NCBI GenBank assembly: GCA_034770075.1
Contig: JAVJAP010000023.1
Location: 744,001 to 808,000, forward strand
Length of the DNA stretch: 64,000 nucleotides
Direction: 5' to 3'
Origin: Aralia elata
Taxonomy: Eukaryota > Streptophyta > Magnoliopsida > Apiales > Araliaceae
Within the stretch, counting starts at the first letter, position 1; each line of letters begins with the position of its first letter. Made by a program: the position numbers and the translations under genes. The notes under the pieces are model-generated. The model had not been told where the DNA came from and searched no databases. It saw only the letters and a list, made by a program, of their open reading frames with translations. Of this stretch, positions 34,728-44,978 are shown piece by piece.

Positions 34728-35145
34728 AGGATGAGCGACCGGATACGAGACCCGGCCCTCACAGAACAATCGACCGGAGACGAGACCCGGCGGTTACGAC
34801 ACGAGCGACCGGATACGAGACCCGGCACTCACAGGACAATCGACCGGAGACGAGACCTGGCGATTACGAGACGAGCGACCGGAGACCAGACCCGGCACTC
34901 ACAGGACAATCGACTGGAGACGAGACCTGGCGGTTACGAGACGAGCGACCGAATACGAGACCCGACACTCACAGGACAATCGACCGAATACGAGACCCAA
35001 CGATTACAAGACGAGCGACCGGATACGAGACCCGGCACTCACAAGACGATCAACCGGATACGAGACCCGGTGATCACGAGACTGACGACTGGATACGAGA
35101 CCCGGCGCAGACGAGACGATCGATTGGAAGACGAAACCCGATGAC
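34728..35145. repeat. 70-bp tandem repeat, about six copies, each of two ~35-bp halves
   Basis: The 70-base period is exact at 34731, 34801, 34871, 34941, 35011 and 35081 (ACGAGCGACC). Each unit has two related halves containing GACCGGA(T/G)ACGAGACC(C/T)GGC. It is GC-rich (~58%) unlike the surroundings. Confidence 0.95.
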
Positions 35146-35347
35146 TAGCAATGCGGTCAGGGATTGATGCATTAACACCTTTACGAATATTTTGCATGCC
35201 TTACATCTTGCGTTGCATCATAAGTTGCATGTGTTGCATCATGTATGTACTGTCATTCTTATGCACTGTCATTCATGCATCAGGTGTCTACTTCTTTATC
35301 ATGTTCATTTCATTTAACATTTCATAAACATGATAAAGAGGGGCAGC

Positions 35348-37392
35348 TGTAGACACCCAAATTTTGCACTTCGCATACTAACCCTGACAGGAGGGCAAAT
35401 TCGTCCATTGAGCCGGCCTACAAGAGCAAAGGATGGGCGCAAGTACGAACATTCGACGCCACCGCGACGATTTGCAAATCAAAACTAACATGACAACAAG
35501 GCCGTCCGAAATGAGCATTCCCGAATGATGTGGCACGTCTCCCAATAATTCCCGGACTGCAAAATACAAGCCTGTCGGCGAAAACCGACGTCACGACACG
35601 AGAATCGAGGCATGGCATGAAAATCGAGAAAGTCAAGCCAGCCAGCCGCGGATTGATCTGCGGCCAATAAGTGCGCCTTTTGAAAACACGGAACTCGAAA
35701 CACGGAAACCAAAAATCAGCTGAGTGGAGGGGTGGCGGCCAGCCAGCCGCAGATCAATCTGCGGCTGGCTCTGGCCAGCCTATTTCAGCTCATTCCTTCA
35801 TTCAGCATCCAGGGGGAGCAGGCAGAGAGAGCAGCTCGGGAAGAGAGGAAGAAATAGGAAGAAATTGCAAGAAAATAGAGAGAAAAAAGAGGAAAAAAGT
35901 GAGGAATTATATATTTTGTGTAAGATTATATATCCTATACCTTCTACTCTATTCAATATACAAATTCATACACATTGTGAGGATTATTTGCAAGGTGAAA
36001 AGACCATCTCTATAGCAATTTTGATATATCATTTCTTTAATCTTTTTGTCAATTGGGTTATGTGAAATGTAATTTTTCTTGTATATTGTTGTGGATACAT
36101 AGATTAGGGACCATTAGTGAAGGTTTCCACGGAAACAAATGCTTCCTAATTACCCGAGGATGTCCATATAGTGAATTAATTTAGCTTGTTATGATGAGGT
36201 ATTGTGCTTAGTTTGTTTAGATTACCATTTTGGGATATTGTGGTTGTTTGGCCATCTTGGATGTGAGCCTAGGAACGCGACCCCGTGGTCCAAATCCGAT
36301 GATGGACATCTTTTGATATAAGTAGTAGGAACGATGTAATCTTCATTGTGAATATGTAATCGTCGGGCCTTAAAACGACGCCAAGGCGAGAATCGTGTTT
36401 AAGGCCCCGTCACAGTGAAAATACGTGATTGTGGGGGTTGGGGTTATTTTGATGGCTCACATGCCCATGAATAGCCCCAACACATTTTAATGCTTAATTT
36501 GATTCATGACACACAAAATTGATTTCAAAGCTAAACGATGAAGATTTTCATAAAATCAATTAAATTAGGTTATTAGCATCACGAGGATAAGAAATTAGAA
36601 GTGCTAATGAATGTCGATTCATCTTTAAACGAGAAGATTAAAGAATATCGTTTTCAAACATCACAAGAAATGGTTTTATAAATTAAAGGATGTTTTATTA
36701 AACCGTTGTGCATAGGGTTAAAGAGATCCTAAAAATTGCCCGTCATTCTGTGAAAGCAACGTATAGATCTCGATTCCTATTTTGACGAAGGTTTAAAAAA
36801 CTCTTGTTTTGCCAAAACGACACCTAATGAAAACCTTGCAGTTTTGACAATTAAAATCAAACCTTTCTAATAAAGAATAAAGCTTTCCCGTAGAAGCCGA
36901 AGGACATTCCAAAGCACTCTCAAAACACGACTTTCCCTCAAAATCCAAAACGATTCTTTCATACAAACTCATCACAACATTCACATAGGCATACACACAC
37001 ACACGCGCACGCATACACATTTTAAGAATTAAAATGATAGGAAAAGCATCAAGATTGCGGTAACCGTGTTTCACAGAAGTCGGGGGGTGCCTAACACCTT
37101 CCCCTCGCTTAAGCAAGCCCCCGAACTCTATGAATCTCGGTTCGCAGACCAATTAATTCGGAGTCACATATGAGCCAGCGATTTACAAAAAACGAAATTC
37201 AGATGAGTTGGTACATCCCTTTCAAATATACCAACTGGCGACTCTAGTCAATTGGCTCATCATAAAAAAACGATCTTTCAAAACCCCGTCGACATTAATG
37301 CCGACCTTTTCCAAAAGAATCATCTAAACCAAAACGCTAAAATTGGAAAGGGGTAACAATCACCAAAAGGAGCAACATTCCCGGCGTCGACA
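35348..37392 (+). repeat. TatC 3' LTR
   Basis: 2045 bp, TGTAGACACCC...CGTCGACA, preceded by the purine-rich tract AAAGAGGGGCAGC (35335-35347) and followed by GCAAG. Confidence 0.92.
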
Positions 37393-37397
37393 GCAAG

Positions 37398-38505
37398 CTT
37401 CTCGAAGACGGAACATCCGTTTTGATGAGATAATCAAAGGGTTTGATTTTATCAAAAATGAGAATGAACCTTGTGTGTACAAAAAAATTAGTGGGACCGC
37501 TGTTTCATTCCTACTATTATATGTTGACGATATATTACTAATAGGGAATGATGTTCCTATGCTACAGTCGATCAAAATTTGGTTATCTAAACACTTTTTC
37601 ATGAAGGACTTGGGCGAGGCATCCTATATTTTGGGGATAAAGATCTATAGAGATAGATCTAAAAGGATGTTTGGATTGACCCAAGGAAAGTACATTGACT
37701 CGATGCTAAAGAAGTTTAGCATAGAACATTCCAAGAGAGGTCTTATGCCGATGAGCCATAGAATACATCTCTCCAAGATACAGGCCCCAAAGACACTTGA
37801 GGAGAGAGATCGTATGAGTAAGATTCTTTATGCTTCAGTAATAGGATCTATCATGTACGGTATGATATGTACTAGATCAGATGTCGCTCATGCACTTAGT
37901 GTAACAAGCACATATTAGTCAAATCTAGGAGAAGAGCACTGAAGTCAATGAAAAACATCCTAAAGTACTTAAGAAGAACTAAGGATGTATTTCTTGTCTA
38001 TGTTGGGTCTGAATTAAAACTAGAGGGCTATACAGACTCAAGTTTTCAAACGGACCAAGATGACAGTAAATCTGTTTTAGGGTATGTGTTTACCTTAAAC
38101 GGTGGCACAGTGAGTTGGAAAAGTTTGAAGCAGCAAATAGTTGCTGATTCAGTGACAGAGGCAGAGTATATAGCTGCAAGTGAAGCTGCAAAGGAAGCTG
38201 TTTGGATGAAGAAGTTCATAACTGAACTTGGAGTGGTTCCTAGCATTAGAGGAGTTGTACCTTTATTCTGTGACAACACCGGAACTGTTGCGCAGGCTAA
38301 GGAACCCAAGTCTCATCAGAAATCTAAACACGTGTTGCGGCGATTTCATTTGATTAGAGAGATCATTGAAAGAGGAGACGTCACCTTGGAGCGTGTGGAC
38401 TCTCAAGACAACATTGCAGATCCATTTACTAAAGCTTTAACACAACAGTAGTTTGATCGTCACTTAGAGAAGATGGGTATTAGATACCATGTCGATTGAC
38501 TTTAG
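37398..38505 (+). pseudogene. CopA2 Pol, continued: RT palm end and RNase H
   Basis: Resumes the RT at CTTCTCGAAG exactly where TatC interrupted it (GLKQ | ASRR). The YVDD box lies at ~37521, then RNase H motifs YTDSSF, TEAEY, LFCDN and KSKHVLRRFH. Breaks: TAG at ~37916 (CAG in CopA1), a one-base deletion near 37942, TAG at ~38449 (CAG in CopA1) and TGA in place of the last tryptophan (GDWL) at 38497. Confidence 0.88.
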
Positions 38506-38519
38506 TGCAAGTGGGAGAT

Positions 38520-38532
38520 TGAAAGTAGTATG
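38520..38532 (+). repeat. CopA2 3' LTR, first 13 bases
   Basis: TGAAAGTAGTATG, cut by CopD. GTATG (38528-38532) is repeated at 62059-62063 where the LTR resumes with CACACAAGCC. Confidence 0.92.
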
Positions 38533-40087
38533 TGTTAGAGTTTATGCCCTAGAGGCCAATTCTTTGATGTAATTGCTTAACATTTCTTTTGATATTTGAT
38601 TGAATAAATGAATTATTTTATTATGGTTTCATTTACTGTGTTATATAAATGTTAGCATAATAAAAGTCCTTAGAATAATGATACAAATTATATAGCTTCA
38701 AGTACGTGACTTGAACATGAGATTATATAATTACAATTAGTATCATTACTCTTAAATGTCCCTAGTCGAGTATCATTGTTAATGGGACAACAATGATACA
38801 TTGAGACTAGTATGTGGATTGACTGATGGCTAAATCTCATTGGTCATTAATATATGAGATATTGAGTCAATGCATAGGTACATATGTTAGAGAACAATGT
38901 ACTGGACAGACCCACCATGAGAATTCTACGTGGAGCATTATGCAAAGTGTCATAAGCAATTCTCATAGTGACAATGATGTAATGGTCCTCCGATCTGAAA
39001 TCACTATATTACTACACGAGAATTTATGTACTTTGATATCATCAAAGGTCACCTTTAATAGGATGGACAATAAAGGTGATTATTGGGTACATCATGAATC
39101 GTGTGAGCAATATGAGTGATCTAGATGGAATTTAACCCTTCTATATATTAGGGGTGATATCCATAGGCCTCTTGATTGAGTAGGACTATAAAATGCATGG
39201 CCATGCTCAAATAGTGATTTATTTGATATGGTCTACTCATTGATCAAGAAAACTCAGATTAAATTATGAAGAGTATGACACATTCCATGGCTCGAGTTTA
39301 ATCTAGGATGTCAAGGTTAAAAGGATTAAATTACATTGAAACATTGGTCGTGAAAAGGTTGCATCGAATCACCGATCTTATTATTACTTGGGTAGCAGTG
39401 ATGCATTACTAGATGACACTCATTGTTTATAATTTTATAATATGATTTTAAAATTATTGCCAATATAATAATAACCTATAGGGTCACACACTTAGAACGT
39501 AATTAAAAGAGAATTAATTTAAATTGTAAGGATTTAAATATATCAATATGATTGATAGTATTTAAATTACGAATTTAAATTAACTGAATAATTTGTGTAT
39601 ATGTATATTAATTAAGTAAGACTTAATTAAAATATAATATATATAAATTCGGATTTTACTTTTCTAATAGGATTAGGGTTTTGTTTAATTCCTTTTCAAA
39701 GCTATATATATATCTGATATATCAGCTGTCTTGTTTACGTGAGACCAAGAGAAAACAAAACCCTAGCCGTTTTAGAAAAGAGAGTTGAGAGAAAAACTTC
39801 AGTAAAATTCAGATCTTGGCTGCTAGTACCGAAATCTCTTTGCTGCAGATCGTTTGACGATCCGCGGGGCGTTCATGTGGATACTATAGAGACGTAGTTC
39901 TGTTGGATTGCATTGGAGATTTGAAGCTGTTCCAGAGTCTTCATTCATCTTCAATTAAGTTCGGATAATCGGTAACACAATCTAAACCTCTGAATTAATA
40001 TGCTTTCGCATGGATCCTATTTTAGGGTTGTCGAAAATTATTTTAAAATTTTAAATTCCGCTACTTTCACGTGTCGAAAATCTTACA
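38533..40087 (+). repeat. CopD 5' LTR
   Basis: 1555 bp. A TATA-like run lies at ~39702-39720, followed by a transcribed-looking region with AAACCCTAGCCG. No coding content: the longest frame (38826-39119) has no known motif. Confidence 0.93.
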
Positions 40088-40088
40088 G

Positions 40089-40100
40089 TGGTATCAGAGC
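40089..40100 (+). promoter_or_regulatory. CopD primer-binding site (initiator Met-tRNA)
   Basis: TGGTATCAGAGC, one base after the LTR end. Confidence 0.95.
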
Positions 40101-40769
40101 TACTTGCGAAACGATTAATTCAGATTACGTGTTTTAATTGTATTCGATATATATATGGTATTTGATGATGCATGTTTACTGATCTGAAATTGAATATACC
40201 ATATTCTGCATGTATGCGAATTCTGGAAAAACAGTAATATATATGCATGTATAAGATGTTTTCTTAATCGTATCCTAGAAGGTGGAATAACAATACAACT
40301 ACTGTTCTAATTGGATTAGAAGCATGATTCGGTTTAATATGATTAACCTAAACTGGACATATATGATATGTTCTGAATGTATTATTACTATGTGTGTTTT
40401 GGTGGTTTGTATACGAATCTGGAAAATTCGTGTGGAAAAATTCTGTAATACAGATTGTAGTTCAAATATATTTTCCAAGAGCGCTGCCCCCGACCCCGCT
40501 CGCTGACCGGGCAGCTAGACCACCTGCTGGCTGATCGATCAGCCGGACCACCGCCAGGGGGGAACCCCCCCTTGGAACCCCCGTCGTAGCGCACGATGGT
40601 CGTGACCCTAATATTTGATATTTTTTTTATATAAAATTATTTTATGTGCTTATTGTGATATGCATGGTGCACAGTTATGGCCCTTTTGACCCATAGGTTT
40701 GTGGTTTTTATTTTTGAAATGCGGCTTGCATGTCGTGCCTCTCTATAAATTCTAATGTAATATTCTTTT
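40101..40769 (+). other. CopD leader, first part, with GC-rich palindromic block
   Basis: AT-rich except 40488-40600, which is very GC-rich. That block holds the perfect 16-base palindrome GGCTGATCGATCAGCC (40529-40544) and a GGGGGG-AA-CCCCCC stem (40557-40570 region). It lies ~400 bases after the primer site. CTTTT at 40765-40769 is the left duplication of CopA3. Confidence 0.75.
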
Positions 40770-42527
40770 TGAAATTGTATGCACACAAGCCAATCATATT
40801 TGATATGATGTAGCATATACTTTGTAATCTTATTCATTTATTAATAAAAGAATTGATTTTCTTAAAAAGGCATTTTATATTATCTACATAGTGTTGTTAT
40901 ATTAAATGTGATAAACCCATAGTTTTGAGCAATGCTTTTAGAATCATGATGATGATCATGCTAATGAGATCTAAATTCTGGATAGCTCACAAACTAAAAT
41001 CGTTCCTAATCGTTGGATTACTAAAAGGGGATTAGTGAATCCGGATAGATTAGTACATACGTTGCTTGCTCTTAGGAATGGGATGATTGATCTCATAATC
41101 ATTTGTGTGGAGACACTAAAGCAAGTATGTAGGTGCTTATTGGAGAATAAGTTCACTGAACGTGGCTCGCTAAGGAATACCTAATGGAGTTTTACTCGTC
41201 TGTCAATAGGAATTCCTATAGTGATAGTAGTACAAGTGACCCTTGGAGTTGAGATCATCAGAGTATCTTGTGTATGATGAGTTATACTTTGACATGTCCC
41301 TTAAGACCTTTAGGGTATATCAAAGGGTACGATTGGGTATAATAAGTTGTACATGGAGATAGGTGAATGATCAACAAAGAATCTACCACGTCTAGTAAAA
41401 GATGTGAATGTCCTATGTGATTCGATAAACGATAACTCAGTAGTCCTTGGCCAAGGCAGAATGAAATTAGAAAGGAGTTTCTAATTTGCATTATTTAGAG
41501 TTGTGCATTTAGGAATCGAAATACATATAATTAAATAAAATAAGACTTGACAGTAAATCCATGTCTTATATTTAATTGGGACATTATATGGTAGAAGGAT
41601 TGAATTGTACGGTAACTATGCACTGAAAGGTTCTTTTGTGATTAATGTTGAAATCTATATTATCTGGAAAGTCGTTAATCGCTAAGAGGGCTTACCCTTA
41701 TTGTAGAATAAATATTATTTATTTAAATGAATTAAATAGTTTAATTTATTTATTTAAATAAGATTATAATTGTTCTAATTGATTTATTCACAACCGGTTT
41801 AATATGGAGAACCTAAAGGGTCACACCGCAAAAGGAAACTATTTATTTAAGAAGTAAATAACATAATTGTAATAATAAGTTAAGTGTATTTAATTTAATC
41901 TATGGAGATAGAATAAATTAAATAGCTTAATATTTATTATTTAATATTTTGGAAATATTAAATATAAATTAATAAGAGGAGTCTTATTATTATTATTACT
42001 ATTACTATTATTTAATTCCTAATAGGGATTGGGAATTAATTAATAGAAGTACTCTCCTATGAATTCCTAATTGGATTAGGAGCATAATTAATTAAAGGAG
42101 TTTAATTATAATAGAAACCCTAATCCTAAATAGTTTAGGGAAGGATTATTCCTACATCTATAAATAAGAGGAGTCTTATCATAGATTAGGGTTACACACT
42201 CTTGCATTAGATTGTGGAGAGTATTTGCAAATTCTATAGAGATAGAAACTAGGGTTTTGCCAATACCCAACTTCTTGAATACCTATTCTTCCTTGGTGGA
42301 TCACCTCTAGAGGCCAAACACTTGGGTGGCTAATGTTGATCAAAGGGAGGAATCTCATCGGTTAATTGATGAGATTCTTATTCTCTTTCTCTTTCGTTTA
42401 ATTGATAATTGAACACAAGGATAGATCATGGTGATGGTTTGTATGAAAATTTTAAAATCCGTTTTATCACGCTTCCGCTATATTTATGTAATTTGATTGC
42501 ATGCTTGCGTTATATACAAACCTAACA
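40770..42527 (+). repeat. CopA3 5' LTR
   Basis: 1758 bp, starts TGAAATTGTATGC (variant of TGAAAGTAGTATGC), TATA box at 42159-42166, ends CCTAACA. Near 42350-42377 about 75 bases present in the 3' LTR are replaced by a few bases that create the perfect inverted repeat GAATCTCATC/GATGAGATTC. Confidence 0.93.
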
Positions 42528-42528
42528 G

Positions 42529-42541
42529 TGGTATCAGAGCC
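42529..42541 (+). promoter_or_regulatory. CopA3 primer-binding site (initiator Met-tRNA)
   Basis: TGGTATCAGAGCC one base after the LTR. Confidence 0.95.
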
Positions 42542-42642
42542 TAATCCTTGTGTTAATTATTGATTTTGATGATTCCATGTATGAATTGATATGCGATACG
42601 ATCGGATTTTTGGGCTGAAATTTTTTTTCTGAATCTGCGTCG

Positions 42643-42770
42643 CGGCGCGGCCGCGCCGCTTCTAGTTCATTCTGGAGCGCGGCCGTGCCCTAACCCAGAA
42701 AAATGTTTCTGGGGGGGCACCGCGGCCGCGCCGCTCCTAGTTCAAATTGGAGCACGGCCACGCCGGTGTC
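42643..42770. other. CopA3 leader palindrome cluster (GGCC-centred)
   Basis: Four units occupy the positions homologous to those in CopA1: CGGCGCGGCCGCGCCG (42643-42658, perfect), GCGCGGCCGTGC (42677-42688), CGCGGCCGCG (42721-42730, perfect) and GCACGGCCACGC (42752-42763). The centre is GGCC in all four where CopA1 has AGCT in all four. The TTCATT spacer motif is kept between units 1 and 2. Confidence 0.85.
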
Positions 42771-44204
42771 CAGACTTTAAAATTTTTTTATTTTTCTCAA
42801 TTAACATAAATGGTTTATTTAATTGATGAAAGTTTAAAATAAAAGAGTTTATTTTATCTGGAATAGGATTTCAGATTGCTAAAATTAAAGGAGTTTAATT
42901 TGGATTTAGTTTTTGATTAAAATAAAAGAGTTTATTTTGTTTCAAAACTAAATATTAGCAAAACGTTTGCCCATTAATTGATATCAATGTATATATGGAG
43001 TGGTTTATTATTCATGGGATGAATGTTATTTATTGATACATATAGAGATATGTATGATAATAAATAGGGATTGATTATGGACTGTTGACCAATGTGTGAT
43101 TGAATTTATTTTAGTGGATGCTTGAATGTATGGATTTTTATAAATGGGGTCTGCGTACCTCGTCTTCTCTAATTTTTCTTAATGTAAATTCTATCTCCCT
43201 CCTATGTACTTCCCCTTGACTGCTGATCAAAGTTTCTATTTATTGTAAATAGTTTTTGTAATAGGACTAGTTAGAATTAATTTTGAAGAATTGGAGACAA
43301 AAGAGCAAGGAGCGCTTGAAGACCCGTTTGTAATGGAGCCCGGGTTTAAATGTAATAGTTATATTTAAATTTAATTCTTGCACCCTAGGTTTGACCTTTT
43401 GGTTCACTTGGTGGCTCTAGTGAACCAAACTAGAATAAAAGTCCATAATCAATCTGGATAGAATATAGTATTCTATATGTGCATGCTTACTATATATATA
43501 TATATATATTATATATTATCCAACATGCTTCGCATGTAAAAATAATATGACGCGTATTTTATATATATATGTGCATGCGCGCTAAACAAGATGAGACTAA
43601 TAATAATAAACCCCTCAAAGAAATTATATTAAGTCCTAAGCGTTCAAAGATATTTGGAATATCGAACGTCACCTTCTAGCATGGTAAAGCGATAGAGTAT
43701 TAAATATTTAATATGAGTTTGTTGTGTTACACAAGGCAAGTATTAAATATTTAAGATGTTGCTTTATCACATTAGATGCTTATACATAGACTGAACGATA
43801 CTGTTTTGTTATGTCACACAAGGACAGTGTTTTTCTTTCGAATATATGGAAGTGCTAGGTTGGACTTAACTTAGATAATTTTGATTCGGATGTGTCACAC
43901 TTGATCAACATAATCTAAGAGGCAAAATACAAGGAGTTACATAGTGATGTAATTGACAATAGTTGTCTACCTATTTATTTATATATAGTTTGTTGTGTCA
44001 CACAAGGCTATATACATTTGAAATGGGATCCTTATTCTCACTAGCAAATCTTTAATTAGATTTGCCGAACTATATAATGAGGGTAATATGGTTTGATGAA
44101 AATAATGGGAGATACCAATTTAAAATAAAGACCTAATTTATTTTGGTAATTAATTAAATGAATGTATGCTAAAATGTTGTCTATTTCACATGCAGAATTT
44201 AAAA
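42771..44204 (+). other. CopA3 leader
   Basis: Homologous to the CopA1 leader, no coding content. It has four GTGTCAC-type motifs (43724, 43811, 43892, 43995), each one C shorter than the GTGTCACCAC form of CopA1 and CopA2. Confidence 0.75.
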
Positions 44205-44978
44205 ATGTCAAACTCACTATCACTGCGTAGCATACTTGATGCTAACAAACTGACCGGACCGAATTATACGGACTGATTAAGGAATCTGAGAATTGTTCTC
44301 ACTGTTGAAAAGATTTCTTATGTCCTAAATTCGCCAGTCCCTTTAAATGTTGCAGAAACAGCTTCTGAGGAAGAGATTGCTACTTTCAGAAAGTGGCAAG
44401 ATGATGCAATCTTGGCTCAATGCATCATGCTCGCATCCATGAGTAACGAGCTTCAGCGTCAGCATGAAACTATGGATGCTCCGACTATATTGCTGCACCT
44501 CAAAGAGTTGTATGGTGAGCAAAGTAGGACTACTAGATATCAGATATCTAAGGAGCTCTTCCGATCTCGTATGACCGAGGGCACTGCTGTTGAGACTCAT
44601 GTCCTTAAGATGATCAATTTGATTGAACAATTTGGACAACTAGGGTTCGTGATGGATGGGGAGTTAAGCCAAGATTTGATCTTGCAGTCACTCCCAGACA
44701 CCTTCTCATAATTTGTTGTGAATTTTCACATGAATAAGTTGGATGTCAACTTGCCTGAGTTACTTAACATGCTGAAAACTGCTGAAGGTCACTTCTCGTC
44801 CAACAAGAACCAAGTCTTACTAGTGGATGATTCTTCCAAGAAAAGGAAGAGGCCCAAGGTATCTTCTGAAAAGAAGAAAAACAAGAAGGCTAAGGGCAAG
44901 GCGAAGCTAAAGGATAAAAAGAAACCTGATCCAGATAGCAAAGGAATTTGCTACCATTGCAATAAGCCGGGACACTAG
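44205..44978 (+). pseudogene. CopA3 Gag, three stops
   Basis: The start at 44205 is equivalent to CopA1 10441. Stops: TGA at 44274 (tryptophan of TDWLRN), TAA at 44709 (CAA in CopA1) and TAG at 44976 (tryptophan of the zinc knuckle, same site as CopA1). The gag domain, basic region and first three knuckle ligands are intact otherwise. Confidence 0.9.

Larger units (their letters stand above)
25731..37392 (+). mobile_element. TatC: Tat-lineage gypsy derivative with scrambled pol and minisatellites
   Basis: Flanked by GCAAG (25726-25730, 37393-37397) and 11.66 kb long. LTRs of 2064 and 2045 bp start TGTAGACACCC and end CGTCGACA, and are clearly more similar to each other than the TRG1 LTRs are. 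A primer site follows the 5' LTR and a purine-rich tract (AAAGAGGGGCAGC) precedes the 3' LTR. Between them are only short pol relics in the order RNase H, integrase zinc domain, RT start, integrase core. These are followed by three ~170-bp repeats and two minisatellites. No gag was recognised. It is a non-autonomous element that must have moved using enzymes from a relative. Confidence 0.9.

Noticed and set aside
34721..35167. 148-codon frame over the 70-bp repeats
   Set aside because: Translation of a GC-rich tandem repeat open in two frames; no domain.
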